From CAVSXS01 sp963767715 (lineage in GTDB: Bacteria > Chloroflexota > Ktedonobacteria > Ktedonobacterales > Ktedonobacteraceae), in the NCBI GenBank assembly GCA_963767715.1, contig CAVYFA010000009.1, positions 558,001 through 622,000 on the forward strand: a stretch of DNA of 64,000 nucleotides, read 5' to 3'. The notes beneath the pieces were generated by a model. It was given only the letters and a program-made list of their open reading frames with translations, did not search any database and had not been told where the DNA came from. Each line of letters starts with the position of its first letter. Within the stretch, counting starts at the first letter, position 1. Made by a program: the position numbers and the translations under genes. Of this stretch, positions 17,024-26,249 are shown piece after piece.

Positions 17024-18490
17024 TTACATAGGCGGGAGGCGTAATACGCGCTGGTACAACTGGCTATAGGCAAGGGCGCTTGCCGACCAGCGCGAATCGT
17101 ATGCCATGACTCGCTCGACGAGGGCGGGCCAGCGGTCGCGTTGCACGTAGAGCCGCAAGGCGCGCCGCAAAGCATCGAGCAGGGCAGAAGGCGCGTAGGG
17201 CGCGAAAGCCACGCCATTCCCGGCGTCGGGGTCGGCATCCAGGTCGGTAATGGTATCTGCTAAGCCACCGGTGGCATGGACGATGGGCAACGTTCCGTAG
17301 CGCAGCGCGATCAACTGTCCCAATCCACCCGGCTCGAAGGCGCTGGGCATCAGAAAGAAATCCGCGCCCGCGTAGATGCGGCGCGAGAGCGCGCCATCGA
17401 AGCCGATGCGCGCGCGGACATTAGGCGTGCTCGCGGCAAGTTCTCGAAACAACTGCTCATAGTGGGACTGCCCGCTGCCCAGTACGACGAACTGCAACGG
17501 CAGGTTGCCCAACTCGGCGGCAATTGCAGCAACGAGATCGAATCCTTTTTGATCTACGAGGCGGCTGACAATGCCCACTAAGGGAAGCTGTGGATCATCC
17601 GGCAGCCCGAACTCTGCCCGCAGCACACTACGGTTGCGCACCTTCGCTGCCGGAGCCGCCGCCGCTGTATACTGAACCGCCACATCGCTATCCGTTGCGG
17701 GATTCCAGGCGTTCCAGTCAAGCCCGTTGGGAATTCCGAAGATGCGCGAATGGCGCTGGAAGAGCGCCTCGTCAAGGCCCCAGCCGTAATCCAGCGTCTG
17801 GATCTCCTCAGCATAGCGGCGCGAGACGGTCGTCACCACGTCAGCATACACGATACCTGCCTTCATCCAGTTCACGTCGCCCCAGAACTCCAGCCCGCTC
17901 CGTGTGAAAACCTGCGCAGCGTTCAGCCCCACCTCTTCCAGAATGGACATGTCCCAGCGCCCCTGGTATTGCAGGTTATGCACGGTATAGACGATACGGG
18001 CCGCTCCACGACGCAGCAGGTGGCCGTAGGCAGTGCGCAGGTAGGCCGCGCAGGGAGCGGTCTGCCAATCGTTCAGGTGGATGATATCCGGCACAAAACC
18101 GAGCGCGGGCAGCGCCTCGAGTAGAGCGCGGCAAAAAAAGATGAAGCGCCGCTGCTCGTCGCGCTGGTCCAGGCCGAGGTAGATTTGCCGGTGCCGACCA
18201 AAGAACTCATCCTGCTCGAGCAGGTAGATCACCACAGGTGAATCGGGGAGCGTAGTCCGCATTACCGTCACCGGGCGGCCTTGCAACGTCCCTACGAAAT
18301 GTGTGGGTTTGAGATCCCAGCGCAACGGATCAACGATGCCATAGCGTGGCATAAAGACGCAAACCTCGTGGCCCAGCTTTGCCAATTCGGCAGGCAGGCT
18401 CCCTATGACATCGGCCACGCCCCCCTCTTTAGCAAAAGGAACCGCTTCCGTGGCGACCATGAGAATCTTGAAATGCATATCACTTATCAT
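17024..18490 (-). CDS. glgA: Glycogen synthase (GT5)
   Basis: Transfers glucose from ADP-glucose to the growing alpha-1,4-glucan. 488 residues from the ATG at 18490, GAGAGGGAAGC upstream. The N-terminal donor loop reads KEGGVADVIGSLP in place of the usual KTGGLGDV; both glycines are kept. DIIHLNDWQTA is the acceptor-side motif and SAFEPGGLGQLIALRYG the donor-binding C-terminal motif (usually EPCGLTQ). Full family length. Its partner glgC lies on the opposite strand end to end, so the pair is convergent rather than an operon. No branching enzyme or phosphorylase gene is in the window. Confidence 0.94.
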   Translation of the reverse strand: MISDMHFKILMVATEAVPFAKEGGVADVIGSLPAELAKLGHEVCVFMPRYGIVDPLRWDLKPTHFVGTLQGRPVTVMRTTLPDSPVVIYLLEQDEFFGRHRQIYLGLDQRDEQRRFIFFCRALLEALPALGFVPDIIHLNDWQTAPCAAYLRTAYGHLLRRGAARIVYTVHNLQYQGRWDMSILEEVGLNAAQVFTRSGLEFWGDVNWMKAGIVYADVVTTVSRRYAEEIQTLDYGWGLDEALFQRHSRIFGIPNGLDWNAWNPATDSDVAVQYTAAAAPAAKVRNRSVLRAEFGLPDDPQLPLVGIVSRLVDQKGFDLVAAIAAELGNLPLQFVVLGSGQSHYEQLFRELAASTPNVRARIGFDGALSRRIYAGADFFLMPSAFEPGGLGQLIALRYGTLPIVHATGGLADTITDLDADPDAGNGVAFAPYAPSALLDALRRALRLYVQRDRWPALVERVMAYDSRWSASALAYSQLYQRVLRLPPM

Positions 18491-19068
18491 GCTTCCCTCT
18501 CACTATGATGAAAGAAGACCCACAGGTAAGTGCAGGAGTTACCATTCGCTATCATACCATCTACTGAGCCTGGGATGTGTCTCTTTGTTCTGTTAGTTGT
18601 ACTGCGCTTTATTCTGTCGCGCGTCTTGCTTGCACTTGTTGATGGTCTATTCGGATCGTCTATTTTTACACGCACGGACACGCGGCTCGCACTCGGGCAA
18701 TAAACTCATCCATGAAAAAATTACCGCACAAAATGATCGGTAAATAATCAGTGAGGTATGCCTGAAGCCCCTTCTCACCTGGGTTGACAAGGGCACAAAA
18801 ATTCTTTCTGGCAGCCCTCCTATTTTTTCTAGACCCGCCGGTTGATGCCAACCGTTCGAGCCATGGCGCGCAAACTCCCTCCCAGCATATTCACCGCATG
18901 CACCTGAGCGTAGAGGCTCTGTCGCTGTTCTCGTCTCAACCTGCCCAGAACTCAAATGACCTCTCCACATGACCTTCGGGTAGCTTCGTTGACCCCTGCG
19001 TTCTCAGCCGGTATGATACACGTTAATACATGCAGGTTAGAGGATATCGTATCTACCAGGAGGTCATC
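18491..19068. other. Intergenic region with 45-bp repeat
   Basis: About 580 bases between divergent glgA and the VOC gene. Short frames on both strands lack ribosome sites. It holds copy 2 of the 45-bp repeat. On the minus strand, codons around 18851-18666 have some protein character (IARVRAACPCV at the end) but no start context, possibly a gene remnant. Confidence 0.4.
18892..18936 (+). repeat. 45-bp dispersed repeat, copy 2
   Basis: Matches 2067-2111 at 43 of 45 positions, same orientation, and is not part of a convincing gene here. Confidence 0.75.
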
Positions 19069-20037
19069 ATGAGCGAGCAGCAAATACAGAAGGTACGCGT
19101 CACGCGACTGGCGCACGTGGGATTGTGGGCGAACGATGTAGCGGCGCAGACGCGCTTCTACCGGCAGATGCTGGGCTTCAACCTGCGGGCGACGGAAATT
19201 CACCCGGCCGACGAAGATGTTGAGTTTGAGGACGCCAACACCTTTCTCTCGCTCGGCGATGAACATCACTGCCTGGGTTTGTTCAACGATACACGCGGCG
19301 GCGGGAACAATGGACACGCGCCCTTGCAAAGCTCGCGCCTGCATCATATGGCCTTCGAGGTGGACTCTGACGCGGAACTGGCGGCGCTGGCAGCGCGCCT
19401 CAATCGGTCCGGCGTCGAAATGACGCTGAAGCCGCGCGACGGGAACCCTGACATGGGCGACACGCTGTGGTTCTACGATCCCGATGGCAACTCGATAGAG
19501 ATATCGGTCGCTGCCGACGATTCGCTCTCGCTGGCGCCGACGAGTAACGAGGGCCGCAGGGCGCGCCTGCGTCCGTATGCCTTGCAGCACCTGGCCATTC
19601 GCACGACGCACATGGAGACGATGGTCGATTTCTACACCGAGGCGCTGGGCTTCGACATCTCCGACTGGCTGCTGCGCGAGTGCGTCTGGATGCGCTGCAA
19701 TACCGACCATCACACGCTGATGCTTATGCAGGGCAAGCCGGACATCGATCATATCGGCTTCAGCATCTCCGCGGGGGCGGAACTGCTTGCCTGGGCCGAT
19801 TATATGAGCCGCCAGCAGCGTCCCATCCTATGGGGGCCAGGCCGACACGGCGCCGGCAACGACCTTTTCCTGCGCTTCGCCGATGCCGAGAGCGTGCATA
19901 TCGAGCTGTCTGCTGAGCTGCAACAGTACTTCGACCGCGACGTCACCACGCCGCCGCGCCTGTGGCATGCGCGTTCAACGGCGCTCAACCTGTGGGGCGT
20001 GATGCCCTCGTGGGTGCGCGAAGAGGCGCGAGTATAA
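19069..20037 (+). CDS. VOC-family protein, extradiol (catechol 2,3-) dioxygenase-like
   Basis: A 322-residue protein starting MSEQQIQKVRVTRLAHVGLW at 19069, with CCAGGAGGTCATC upstream; an ATG 39 bases earlier has no ribosome site. Two glyoxalase/VOC modules: residues about 10-145 and about 165-300. Candidate iron ligands are His in LAHVGLW, His in LHHMAFEVDSD and Glu in SIEISV for module 1, and LQHLAIR, IDHIGFSIS and VHIELSAEL for module 2. Two-module VOC proteins of this size are usually Fe(II) extradiol dioxygenases that open catechol rings. The nearby FAH-family gene supports a ring-cleavage pathway. Exact substrate unknown. Confidence 0.85.
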   Translation: MSEQQIQKVRVTRLAHVGLWANDVAAQTRFYRQMLGFNLRATEIHPADEDVEFEDANTFLSLGDEHHCLGLFNDTRGGGNNGHAPLQSSRLHHMAFEVDSDAELAALAARLNRSGVEMTLKPRDGNPDMGDTLWFYDPDGNSIEISVAADDSLSLAPTSNEGRRARLRPYALQHLAIRTTHMETMVDFYTEALGFDISDWLLRECVWMRCNTDHHTLMLMQGKPDIDHIGFSISAGAELLAWADYMSRQQRPILWGPGRHGAGNDLFLRFADAESVHIELSAELQQYFDRDVTTPPRLWHARSTALNLWGVMPSWVREEARV

Positions 20038-20370
20038 TCATTTGGGCGCGTTCGTATATTCGGCAGGCGCGAATACGACCAGCAGCCGCAATTCGTTGAT
20101 AATCGAGTGAAAGTTGTGCTCGACGTTGGCGGGCACGTAGATCACCGATCCTGTCGATACCTCGCGATTCTCATCACCAACCAGGATGGTGGCGCTGCCG
20201 CCCAGGACGTAGTAGATTTCGTCCTCGGTGTGTGGCGTCTGTTTGTCGACGCCCCCAGCAGGCAGCGTATAGAGCCCTACGCTGAGACTGAGTACTTTGA
20301 GAAATTCGAGATAGTCCTGGCTGCTCTGGTCCTGCCTGGTGATGAGGTCGGCGATCTCAAAGGCTTGCAT
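20038..20370 (-). CDS. Small cupin-domain protein
   Basis: 110 residues from the ATG at 20370 with CAGGAGC upstream. The two cupin motifs are visible: KQTPHTEDEIYYVLGGSATI (His, Glu and the G-x-x-x-x pattern) and SVIYVPANVEHNFHSI (the second His). A single-domain metal-binding beta-barrel, function unassigned; such genes in catabolic clusters often encode small dioxygenases or isomerases. Its stop codon abuts that of the VOC gene (20037/20038), so the two converge with no spacer. It follows the FAH gene by 21 bases on the same strand, indicating an operon. Confidence 0.88.
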   Translation of the reverse strand: MQAFEIADLITRQDQSSQDYLEFLKVLSLSVGLYTLPAGGVDKQTPHTEDEIYYVLGGSATILVGDENREVSTGSVIYVPANVEHNFHSIINELRLLVVFAPAEYTNAPK

Positions 20371-20391
20371 ATTTGCTCTGCTCCTGTACTT

Positions 20392-21331
20392 CTATACGCC
20401 TACAATTTCATTGCGCAGTGTGCCGATGCCCTCGACCTCGGTCTCCATCACGTCGCCGGGCTGGAGAAATTCGGGCGGGTTGCGCGCGAAACCGACGCCG
20501 CTGGGTGTGCCGGTGGCGATGATGTCGCCTGCCTCGAGCGTCATACCCAGTGATAGGATGGCGATGATGCTGCGCACGCCGAAGAGCATGTTGCTCGTGC
20601 TATCCTGCTGCCTGGTCACGCCGTTGACGCGCAGGCGCACCGTCAATTGCTGTGGATCGGGTATCTCGTCGGCGGTGACGATCCAGGGGCCTATCGGGCA
20701 ATAGCCGTCGATGCTCTTGCCCTTGAAGAACTGTTTGTGCCGGCTCTGGATATCGCGCGCTGAAACATCGTTCAGGACCGTGTAGCCGAAGACGTGCGAA
20801 AGCGCATCCGCTTCGCGAATATTTTTACCGGCTTTGCCAATGATGACGGCCAGCTCGACTTCCCAGTCGATTTCCGTTGAAACCGCCGGGTCGATGACAA
20901 TCTTGCTGTGAGGGCCATTGATGGTCGTGGTTGCTTTGGTAAAAAATAAGCGGGTCTTGCATGGTCGATGCCTCTCGCCCACGCGCCCTGGCCGACTCTC
21001 TCGCGTGTTCCGCGTAGTTGAGGCCCAGGCAAACGATATTCTTGCGCGGCCTAGGTATGGGCGCGAAGAGTCGCACCTCCGAGAGCGCATGGGCCGCACC
21101 GATCTCGGTGAATGTGCGCACGTCCAGGAAGCTGCGATTCGCGGCCTTCTGCGTGATCGCCCGCAAGGTCTGCATCCCCTGCTCGTAGCGCTCGATCAGG
21201 TCGAGCATCTGCTCAAAGGGCGTGACGTTGAGCGCGCGCGCCGCAAGATCGACATCAACTATGGCATTGTCCCGCACGATGCCCAGACGTACATGCGGCA
21301 GATCGCGCGTAGCAAAGCTGGCAAGTTTCAT
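20392..21331 (-). pseudogene. Fumarylacetoacetate hydrolase-family protein, one frameshift
   Basis: Starts MKLASFATRDLPHVRLGIV at the ATG at 21331 (TAGGAGT upstream). The N-terminal half runs to MQDPLIF, then the frame changes at a run of six T (forward A6 at 20941-20946), and the C-terminal half continues TKATTTINGPHSKIVIDP. Removing one T restores a 312-residue protein of normal length. Metal-binding residues lie in TEIDWEVELAVIIGK and NDVSARDIQ, the FAH signature. Members hydrolyse or decarboxylate acylpyruvates and ring-cleavage products, consistent with the VOC dioxygenase opposite. The single homopolymer indel may be a sequencing error. Confidence 0.87.
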
Positions 21332-21344
21332 ACTGCAAATACTC

Positions 21345-22094
21345 CTAACTCTCGTCTTTACCGGCGGAAGGGCGCAGGTCGGCGGGCTGCTCGGCGTAGC
21401 GTTCGAGCCCGGCAACAGGTCCCAGTTCGCCGGTCGACACGCTCAACCTGCGAGCTTTGCGTTCGAGCGCCAGCAGCGCAAGATCGACGGCGCTGTCCAG
21501 GTCAATCACGCCTGTATTGATTACCAGGTCGTAGAGCATCGGATCGTTGACATCGCGGCCATGCTGCGTCTGGATATAGCGCGCCCGGTCGCGGTCCTTG
21601 AATTGGATACGTGCCTGCGCTGCCGGCTCGTCCAGCCCTTCGCGACGCGCGACGTAGCTGATGCGCTGCTGAAGGGGCGAGATGATGCGCACATGCAGCA
21701 CGTCGCGCCACTTAGCCAGGAAGACCTGCCCCGTACGCCCGACGATCACGACGTGTCCCGTGTTCGCCGCCGTCTCGACCACCTGCTTCACCGCCTCGGC
21801 GTACACCTGTTCGTACTGCGCGGGCGATGTCGGGGTAGGCGGCAGCACAGGCATGGCTATCTGCAGTGCATTCAGCGCGCGCTCGATGAAGCCCTCGACA
21901 TGCTCGTCGTAGACCACAGCCTCTTCTTCCGTGATGCCTAACTGGTGAGCCACCTGCGCCACAATTTCATGATCGATCAACTGCCAGCCTAGCCGGCGGG
22001 CCAGGCGCGCCGCCACTTCTCCTCCTCCGCTGCCGTACTGGCGCGAAATAGTTATAGCGCGCATCGCTTGAGAGGGTTGTTGCTGTTCATTCAT
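21345..22094 (-). CDS. Cytidylate kinase-like family protein
   Basis: 249 residues from the ATG at 22094 (AAAGGTAG upstream). RAITISRQYGSGGGEVAARL is the altered P-loop of the cytidylate-kinase-like family (Cytidylate_kin2), in which GSGGG replaces GxxxxGKS. GHVVIVGRTGQVFL, LHVRIISPLQQRI and DRDRARYIQTQHGRDVNDP complete the family pattern, including the Lid arginines. It is distinct from the housekeeping cmk, and the true substrate is unknown. It lies 13 bases upstream of the FAH gene on the same strand, so it probably shares a transcript with FAH and cupin. Confidence 0.85.
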   Translation of the reverse strand: MNEQQQPSQAMRAITISRQYGSGGGEVAARLARRLGWQLIDHEIVAQVAHQLGITEEEAVVYDEHVEGFIERALNALQIAMPVLPPTPTSPAQYEQVYAEAVKQVVETAANTGHVVIVGRTGQVFLAKWRDVLHVRIISPLQQRISYVARREGLDEPAAQARIQFKDRDRARYIQTQHGRDVNDPMLYDLVINTGVIDLDSAVDLALLALERKARRLSVSTGELGPVAGLERYAEQPADLRPSAGKDES

Positions 22095-22242
22095 GGTGTT
22101 CTACCTTTCGGTACATTTTCCCGATTCGTTTGCAAGGGTATATACTCCTGTCCCAACTATCCCACCCCTGCCTCTACAACACGTGATAAAGGTAGTATAC
22201 AATAGCCGCCAGGCTAAAAACAAAGACAGCAGGCGGGCTCCA

Positions 22243-22385
22243 GGCGTTTGGAGATAAAACTTATCATGAGCGAACTATTCTGCTGTCTTAACTGTCATCC
22301 TGAGCGAAGCAAAGGATCTCGCTCGTCGGACGTAGCGAGATCCTTCGCTTCGCTCAGGATGACACTTAACCCTATCTCCAAATGT
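22243..22385. repeat. MITE-like palindromic element, copy 1
   Basis: Outer inverted ends TTTGGAGATA ... TATCTCCAAA enclose an inner palindrome at 22294-22363 whose arms read GTCATCCTGAGCGAAGC and GCTTCGCTCAGGATGAC. The same nested arrangement recurs at 53806-53939. No ORF inside. Miniature inverted-repeat elements of this kind are mobilised by a transposase elsewhere in the genome. Confidence 0.75.
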
Positions 22386-22457
22386 CTTGGCCGGCTCTAC
22401 GTGAGATACAATAGGAATATACTTTCATCGTGAGCCTAGAGAATGGAGACCCACCCT

Positions 22458-23276
22458 ATGATCGTACAACCCCGGCTGGCTTCAGCCGTGATGTTATTGC
22501 AGGACAGGCCCTCCGGAGGGGGCATCGAAGTATTTATGGTGCGGCGCGTCATCCAGAGCGATTTCATGCCGGACGTGTACGTCTTCCCCGGTGGCTCCGT
22601 CTCCAAAGACGATAACGCCGCTGAACTCACCGACGGGATATGCGCGCCGGTCGCCGAAACAGCGGCCGACCCGGAAGGGCGTACCGCGCTGGGCAGCGGG
22701 ATGCGAGCCGCCGCCATTCGCGAACTCTTCGAAGAGGCCGGCATCCTGCTGGCCTACCGCGATGGGGAAATTCTGCCCATTCCCGAGGAACGCGTGGCGC
22801 ACTTCGATACCTACCGGCACGCCTTCCAGCAGCGCGCCGGGTCGCTCGTGGAGATGACGCGCGCAGAAGGGCTGGTGCTGGCGACCGACATGCTGGGCTA
22901 CTTCGCGCACTGGATCACGCCTGAGGGCATGCCCAAGCGCTTCGATACGCATTTCTTCATCACCAGCGCACCATCCGAGCAGAAGGCCGCGCACGACCGC
23001 CTGGAGACCAGCGAGGGTATCTGGATCGAGCCGTCCGTGGCGCTGGCAGGCTACGAACGTGGCACGTTCCCGCTCGTCTTCGCCACGATCTACCAGTTGC
23101 GCGAACTCTCTGCTTTCGACAGCGTGCAGGCCGCGTTTGCTCATACGGCGACGCAGCACGTGCCAACACGCATCCCCATCCTCGAAATGGAAGGCGAGAC
23201 CGCACGAGTGCACCTGGCGGAGGATGCCGGCGATCGTTGGGACGTGCCCGAGCATATGCGCAGATCAAAATCGTAG
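22458..23276 (+). CDS. NUDIX hydrolase
   Basis: 272 residues. I choose the ATG at 22458 (MIVQPRLASAVML) because GGAG lies eight bases upstream; an ATG at 22443 has a poor site. The NUDIX box core is AAIRELFEEAGILLAYR, preceded by the YVFPGGSVSKDD entry. The long segment between PGGSV and the REL..EE core resembles the RNU/NUDT19-like group that hydrolyses CoA derivatives or nucleoside diphosphates. The substrate cannot be stated. It is followed at 12 bases by an MBL-fold hydrolase, and the same pair occurs in mammalian-like LACTB2/NUDT contexts only by analogy. Confidence 0.85.
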   Translation: MIVQPRLASAVMLLQDRPSGGGIEVFMVRRVIQSDFMPDVYVFPGGSVSKDDNAAELTDGICAPVAETAADPEGRTALGSGMRAAAIRELFEEAGILLAYRDGEILPIPEERVAHFDTYRHAFQQRAGSLVEMTRAEGLVLATDMLGYFAHWITPEGMPKRFDTHFFITSAPSEQKAAHDRLETSEGIWIEPSVALAGYERGTFPLVFATIYQLRELSAFDSVQAAFAHTATQHVPTRIPILEMEGETARVHLAEDAGDRWDVPEHMRRSKS

Positions 23277-23288
23277 GAGGAGGACATC

Positions 23289-24098
23289 ATGCAACAACCC
23301 TACACCATCATCCTGGCACCCAATCCTTCAATCTTGACCGGGCCGGGAACCAACTCGGTTATCCTGGGCGGAGGGACAGAAGGCGCCATCGTAATTGACC
23401 CTGCCGACGATAACAACAAGCACCTTGATGCGCTGGTGCGCGCGGGCGAGGAGCGCGGCGGCATCAGGCGCATCCTGGTGACGCATGGGCATCCCGACCA
23501 TATGGGGGGCGCCGAGGCCCTGCGCGAACGGCTGCAGGCGCCGATATTCGCCTACAATCGCCAGGGCGTCCCCATCGCAGACGTGGAACTGGCCGACGGC
23601 GCGACGCTCGCGCTTGGAGATGATACCCTGCGCGCTATTCACACGCCCGGACACCGCTTCGATCACCTGTGCTTCTACCTGGAGCGGCAGCGTATCCTCT
23701 TCGCCGGCGATCTTATCTCCGGTATCACGACCAATGTTATTGCACCGCCCGACGGTGATATGTTCGACTACATGAACTCGTTGCAGCGCCTGCAAGAACT
23801 GGATATCGCGGAGATCGTCCCCGGCCATGGCCCCAACATCGCGGACGCGCAGGCGAAAATAGCGGAATACATCGCCCATCGCCGCCTGCGCGAGCAGCAG
23901 ATTCTCGACGCGCTGGAGACGCTGCCGCGCGGCGTGACCATTCCGGAGATGGTGCCGGTGGTCTATAGCGATGTTGACCCCGCACTGTACTCAATCGCCG
24001 CCTGGACGGTAGAGGCGCACCTGCTCAAGCTGGAGAAAGAGGGATTGGTAGAACGCATAGGCGAGAAGGGCTGGGCGCTGGCCGACCCGACAGCGTAA
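23289..24098 (+). CDS. MBL-fold metallo-hydrolase (LACTB2-like)
   Basis: 269 residues, GTAGGAGGAGGACATC before the ATG. The zinc motif THGHPDHMGG is near residue 65, followed by HTPGHRFDHLCFY, an AGDLISG Asp and VPGHGPNI, all the ligands of a two-zinc metallo-beta-lactamase fold. A winged-helix-like C-terminus (LYSIAAWTVEAHLLKLEKEG) matches LACTB2-type proteins, some of which cut single-stranded RNA while others act on thioesters. Co-transcribed with the NUDIX gene. Its stop lies ten bases from the stop of the convergent ABC permease gene. Confidence 0.9.
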   Translation: MQQPYTIILAPNPSILTGPGTNSVILGGGTEGAIVIDPADDNNKHLDALVRAGEERGGIRRILVTHGHPDHMGGAEALRERLQAPIFAYNRQGVPIADVELADGATLALGDDTLRAIHTPGHRFDHLCFYLERQRILFAGDLISGITTNVIAPPDGDMFDYMNSLQRLQELDIAEIVPGHGPNIADAQAKIAEYIAHRRLREQQILDALETLPRGVTIPEMVPVVYSDVDPALYSIAAWTVEAHLLKLEKEGLVERIGEKGWALADPTA

Positions 24099-24108
24099 AC
24101 ATATCCCT

Positions 24109-25050
24109 TTACTCCTTTACGTCCCTCTTCAATGTCAGCCAGATGGCAGTCGCCGCGAAGATCAGCGCGTAAACAGCGGCGACAACCAGCGTATGTGTCG
24201 CATCTACCTGGATGCCATGCGTTGCTCCCATATAGAGCGGGCCAAAGCCGATCGTAGCGGCCCGGCTATTAGTCAACGCCACGGGCATCTGGTTCAGATT
24301 TGGCCCCAGGAAGTAGGCCGTGATGTTAAGCCAGAAGTCGCTGTTCGTCACGCGGAAAGCGAGCACCATAATGACAGTGGCAAAGTTGTCGAGCGGGAAG
24401 AACGCCAGCGACGCGGCTAACCCGAAAGCTGAAGCGCGGCCAATGACCGCCGCTGCCGCTGCCAGCAGGATGCTGACGCCCATGTTCAGCAAGATGTAGA
24501 GGACATACAGCCCCGCATCTGACCAGAACTGCGAGGTCAACGCGCTGTAGGCATTCAGATTGCCCGACACACCGGCCACCAGGGCAAGTGTCAGCAGGTA
24601 GTTGAGCGCCAGGCCGACGATCAACAGGATCACGCCGATAATCGCCATCGTCAGCAGCTTGGCGAAGAGCAGTTGCAGGCGCCCGACGCCGCGCCCCAGC
24701 AAGACGCGAATGGTGCCGAGTTGATACTCCTGGCCGATCAAGCGCGCAGTTATAATCAGCAGGAAAAAGCCGGTGAAGACGCGCAAGACCGAGAGGCCTA
24801 TACCCAACTGGTCATAGAAGAAAGTCAGCGGCGCGCTGGTGATATCTGCCTGGAGCCTTGGTCTGAGCGTCTCAATAATGTAGGGCAAGACGATTGCCGC
24901 CACCACCATAGCCAGCAGTATCCAGGTGGCCCACTGGCGCATCACCTTGAAGAACTCGCCGCGCACCAGTCCGAAAAAGCTGGGCCTGGCCTCGCGCAGT
25001 TTTGTATAGTCTACCGCCGAAGCGGTTGTCGTTGTCATAGTTGTACTCAT
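24109..25050 (-). CDS. ABC-2 type transporter permease
   Basis: 313 residues with six hydrophobic helices: one near residue 45, a second around 90-115, then clusters at 130-165, 180-210, 220-240 and 285-305. The opening FFGLVRGEFFKVMRQWATW (membrane entry helix) and RLIGQEYQLGTIRVLLGRG are characteristic of ABC-2 exporters with a separate ATPase. The ATG overlaps the ATPase stop (TAATG), so the two are translationally coupled. Substrate unknown. Confidence 0.88.
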   Translation of the reverse strand: MSTTMTTTTASAVDYTKLREARPSFFGLVRGEFFKVMRQWATWILLAMVVAAIVLPYIIETLRPRLQADITSAPLTFFYDQLGIGLSVLRVFTGFFLLIITARLIGQEYQLGTIRVLLGRGVGRLQLLFAKLLTMAIIGVILLIVGLALNYLLTLALVAGVSGNLNAYSALTSQFWSDAGLYVLYILLNMGVSILLAAAAAVIGRASAFGLAASLAFFPLDNFATVIMVLAFRVTNSDFWLNITAYFLGPNLNQMPVALTNSRAATIGFGPLYMGATHGIQVDATHTLVVAAVYALIFAATAIWLTLKRDVKE

Positions 25051-26023
25051 TACTGCACCCCTCCGTGTCCATTACCTGTCAGGCGCAGGAAGACTTCTTC
25101 CAGATCCTGGGTGGCCTGCATGATGGTATCGGGCACGAAGCCTGCCTGCACGAGGAAGAGGTTGAGGTCGCGACCACGATTACCCGGCGCGGGCGAAATC
25201 AATGCGCCGTTATTGTCCAGCCGCGCGCTCTTGCCCCAGGTCTGTGCCTGCACGAGCGCGAGCGCCTCCTGGGCACGGTCCAATGTGACAGCGAACTCGC
25301 CGCGTCCATTGGTCAGATCCTCGATGGTTGACTCTGTGATGAGCTTGCCCAGGTGAATGATGCCGACGCGCGTGCAGATTTGCTGCACTTCAGGCAACTG
25401 GTGGCTGGAGATGAAGACGGTCTTACTCTCGCCGGAGAGACGGTGCATCAGGTCGCGCATCTCGACAATACCGGCGGGGTCGAGGCCGTTGGCCGGTTCG
25501 TCCAGCACCAGCACGTCGGGGTCCTGCAGCAGGGCCATCGCCACACCCAGGCGCTGCTTCATACCAAGCGAGTAGGTGCGCACGCGATCCTTCTGGCGGT
25601 TTTGCAGGCCGACCAGTTCCAGTACCTCCTCGATGCGCGTTTTCGGCACGCCGCCCAGCGCATCGCCAATGGCGACCAGGTTGTTGCGGCCCGACAGGTA
25701 GAGGTAGAGCGCGGGCATTTCTACCAGCGCGCCGACACGCGGGAGAATCTCCGCCCGGTGCGTCGCGATATCCTTGCCGAGAATCTCGACGCTGCCCCCG
25801 TTGGGGCGATCAGGCCGAGCATCATGCGGATAGTGGTTGTTTTACCGGCGCCGTTCGGCCCAAGGAAGCCGAAAATTTCTCCGCGGCGCACATCCAGGTT
25901 CAACTCGTCCACCGCCAGCCTTTTGCCATACTGTTTCGAGAGATTGCGCGTTCGTAACACGATATCGCCAGAACGCTGAACAGTAGAATCAGCTCCTGGC
26001 ATCGTCATAACTCTTTCTGCCAT
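25050..26023 (-). pseudogene. ABC transporter ATPase of the ABC-2 exporter, one frameshift
   Basis: N-terminal part has GEIFGFLGPNGAGKTTTIRMM (Walker A). The second part has YSLGMKQRLGVAMALLQDPD (signature) and VLVLDEPANGLDP (Walker B), then SSHQLPEVQQICTRVG. The two parts are in different frames. The break lies at the run of five C at 25795-25799 (G5 in the gene); one extra G restores APTGGSVEILGKDIATHRAE and a 324-residue protein of normal length. The start is either 26023 or an ATG at 26008. A one-base homopolymer deletion in an otherwise intact gene with a coupled permease suggests sequencing error, though real loss cannot be excluded. Confidence 0.86.
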
Positions 26024-26249
26024 ACGCTTACATTCCGATCCTTTCGTGCATAAGATAGGTATTTCAAAGTGATAAATGGTTCTCCACTTCTATCCATCAA
26101 GTGAGTAGCGCGAGCAAACAAAAAGGTTCACCCTGTGAGTGTAGCAGGGATTGATAGAGCTTGCAATACCGTGAAGCGGCGGAGAAATGCACCTGAGTAA
26201 CAAATGCTGGCTATTATTCAGCAGGTAGCGGATCTTATGTTGGGAGTTC

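Noticed and set aside
20941..20950. Programmed -1 frameshift at a U6A slippery run in the FAH gene
   Set aside because: The shift needed is +1 (or -2), not -1, and the codon phase does not fit the X-XXY-YYZ rule.
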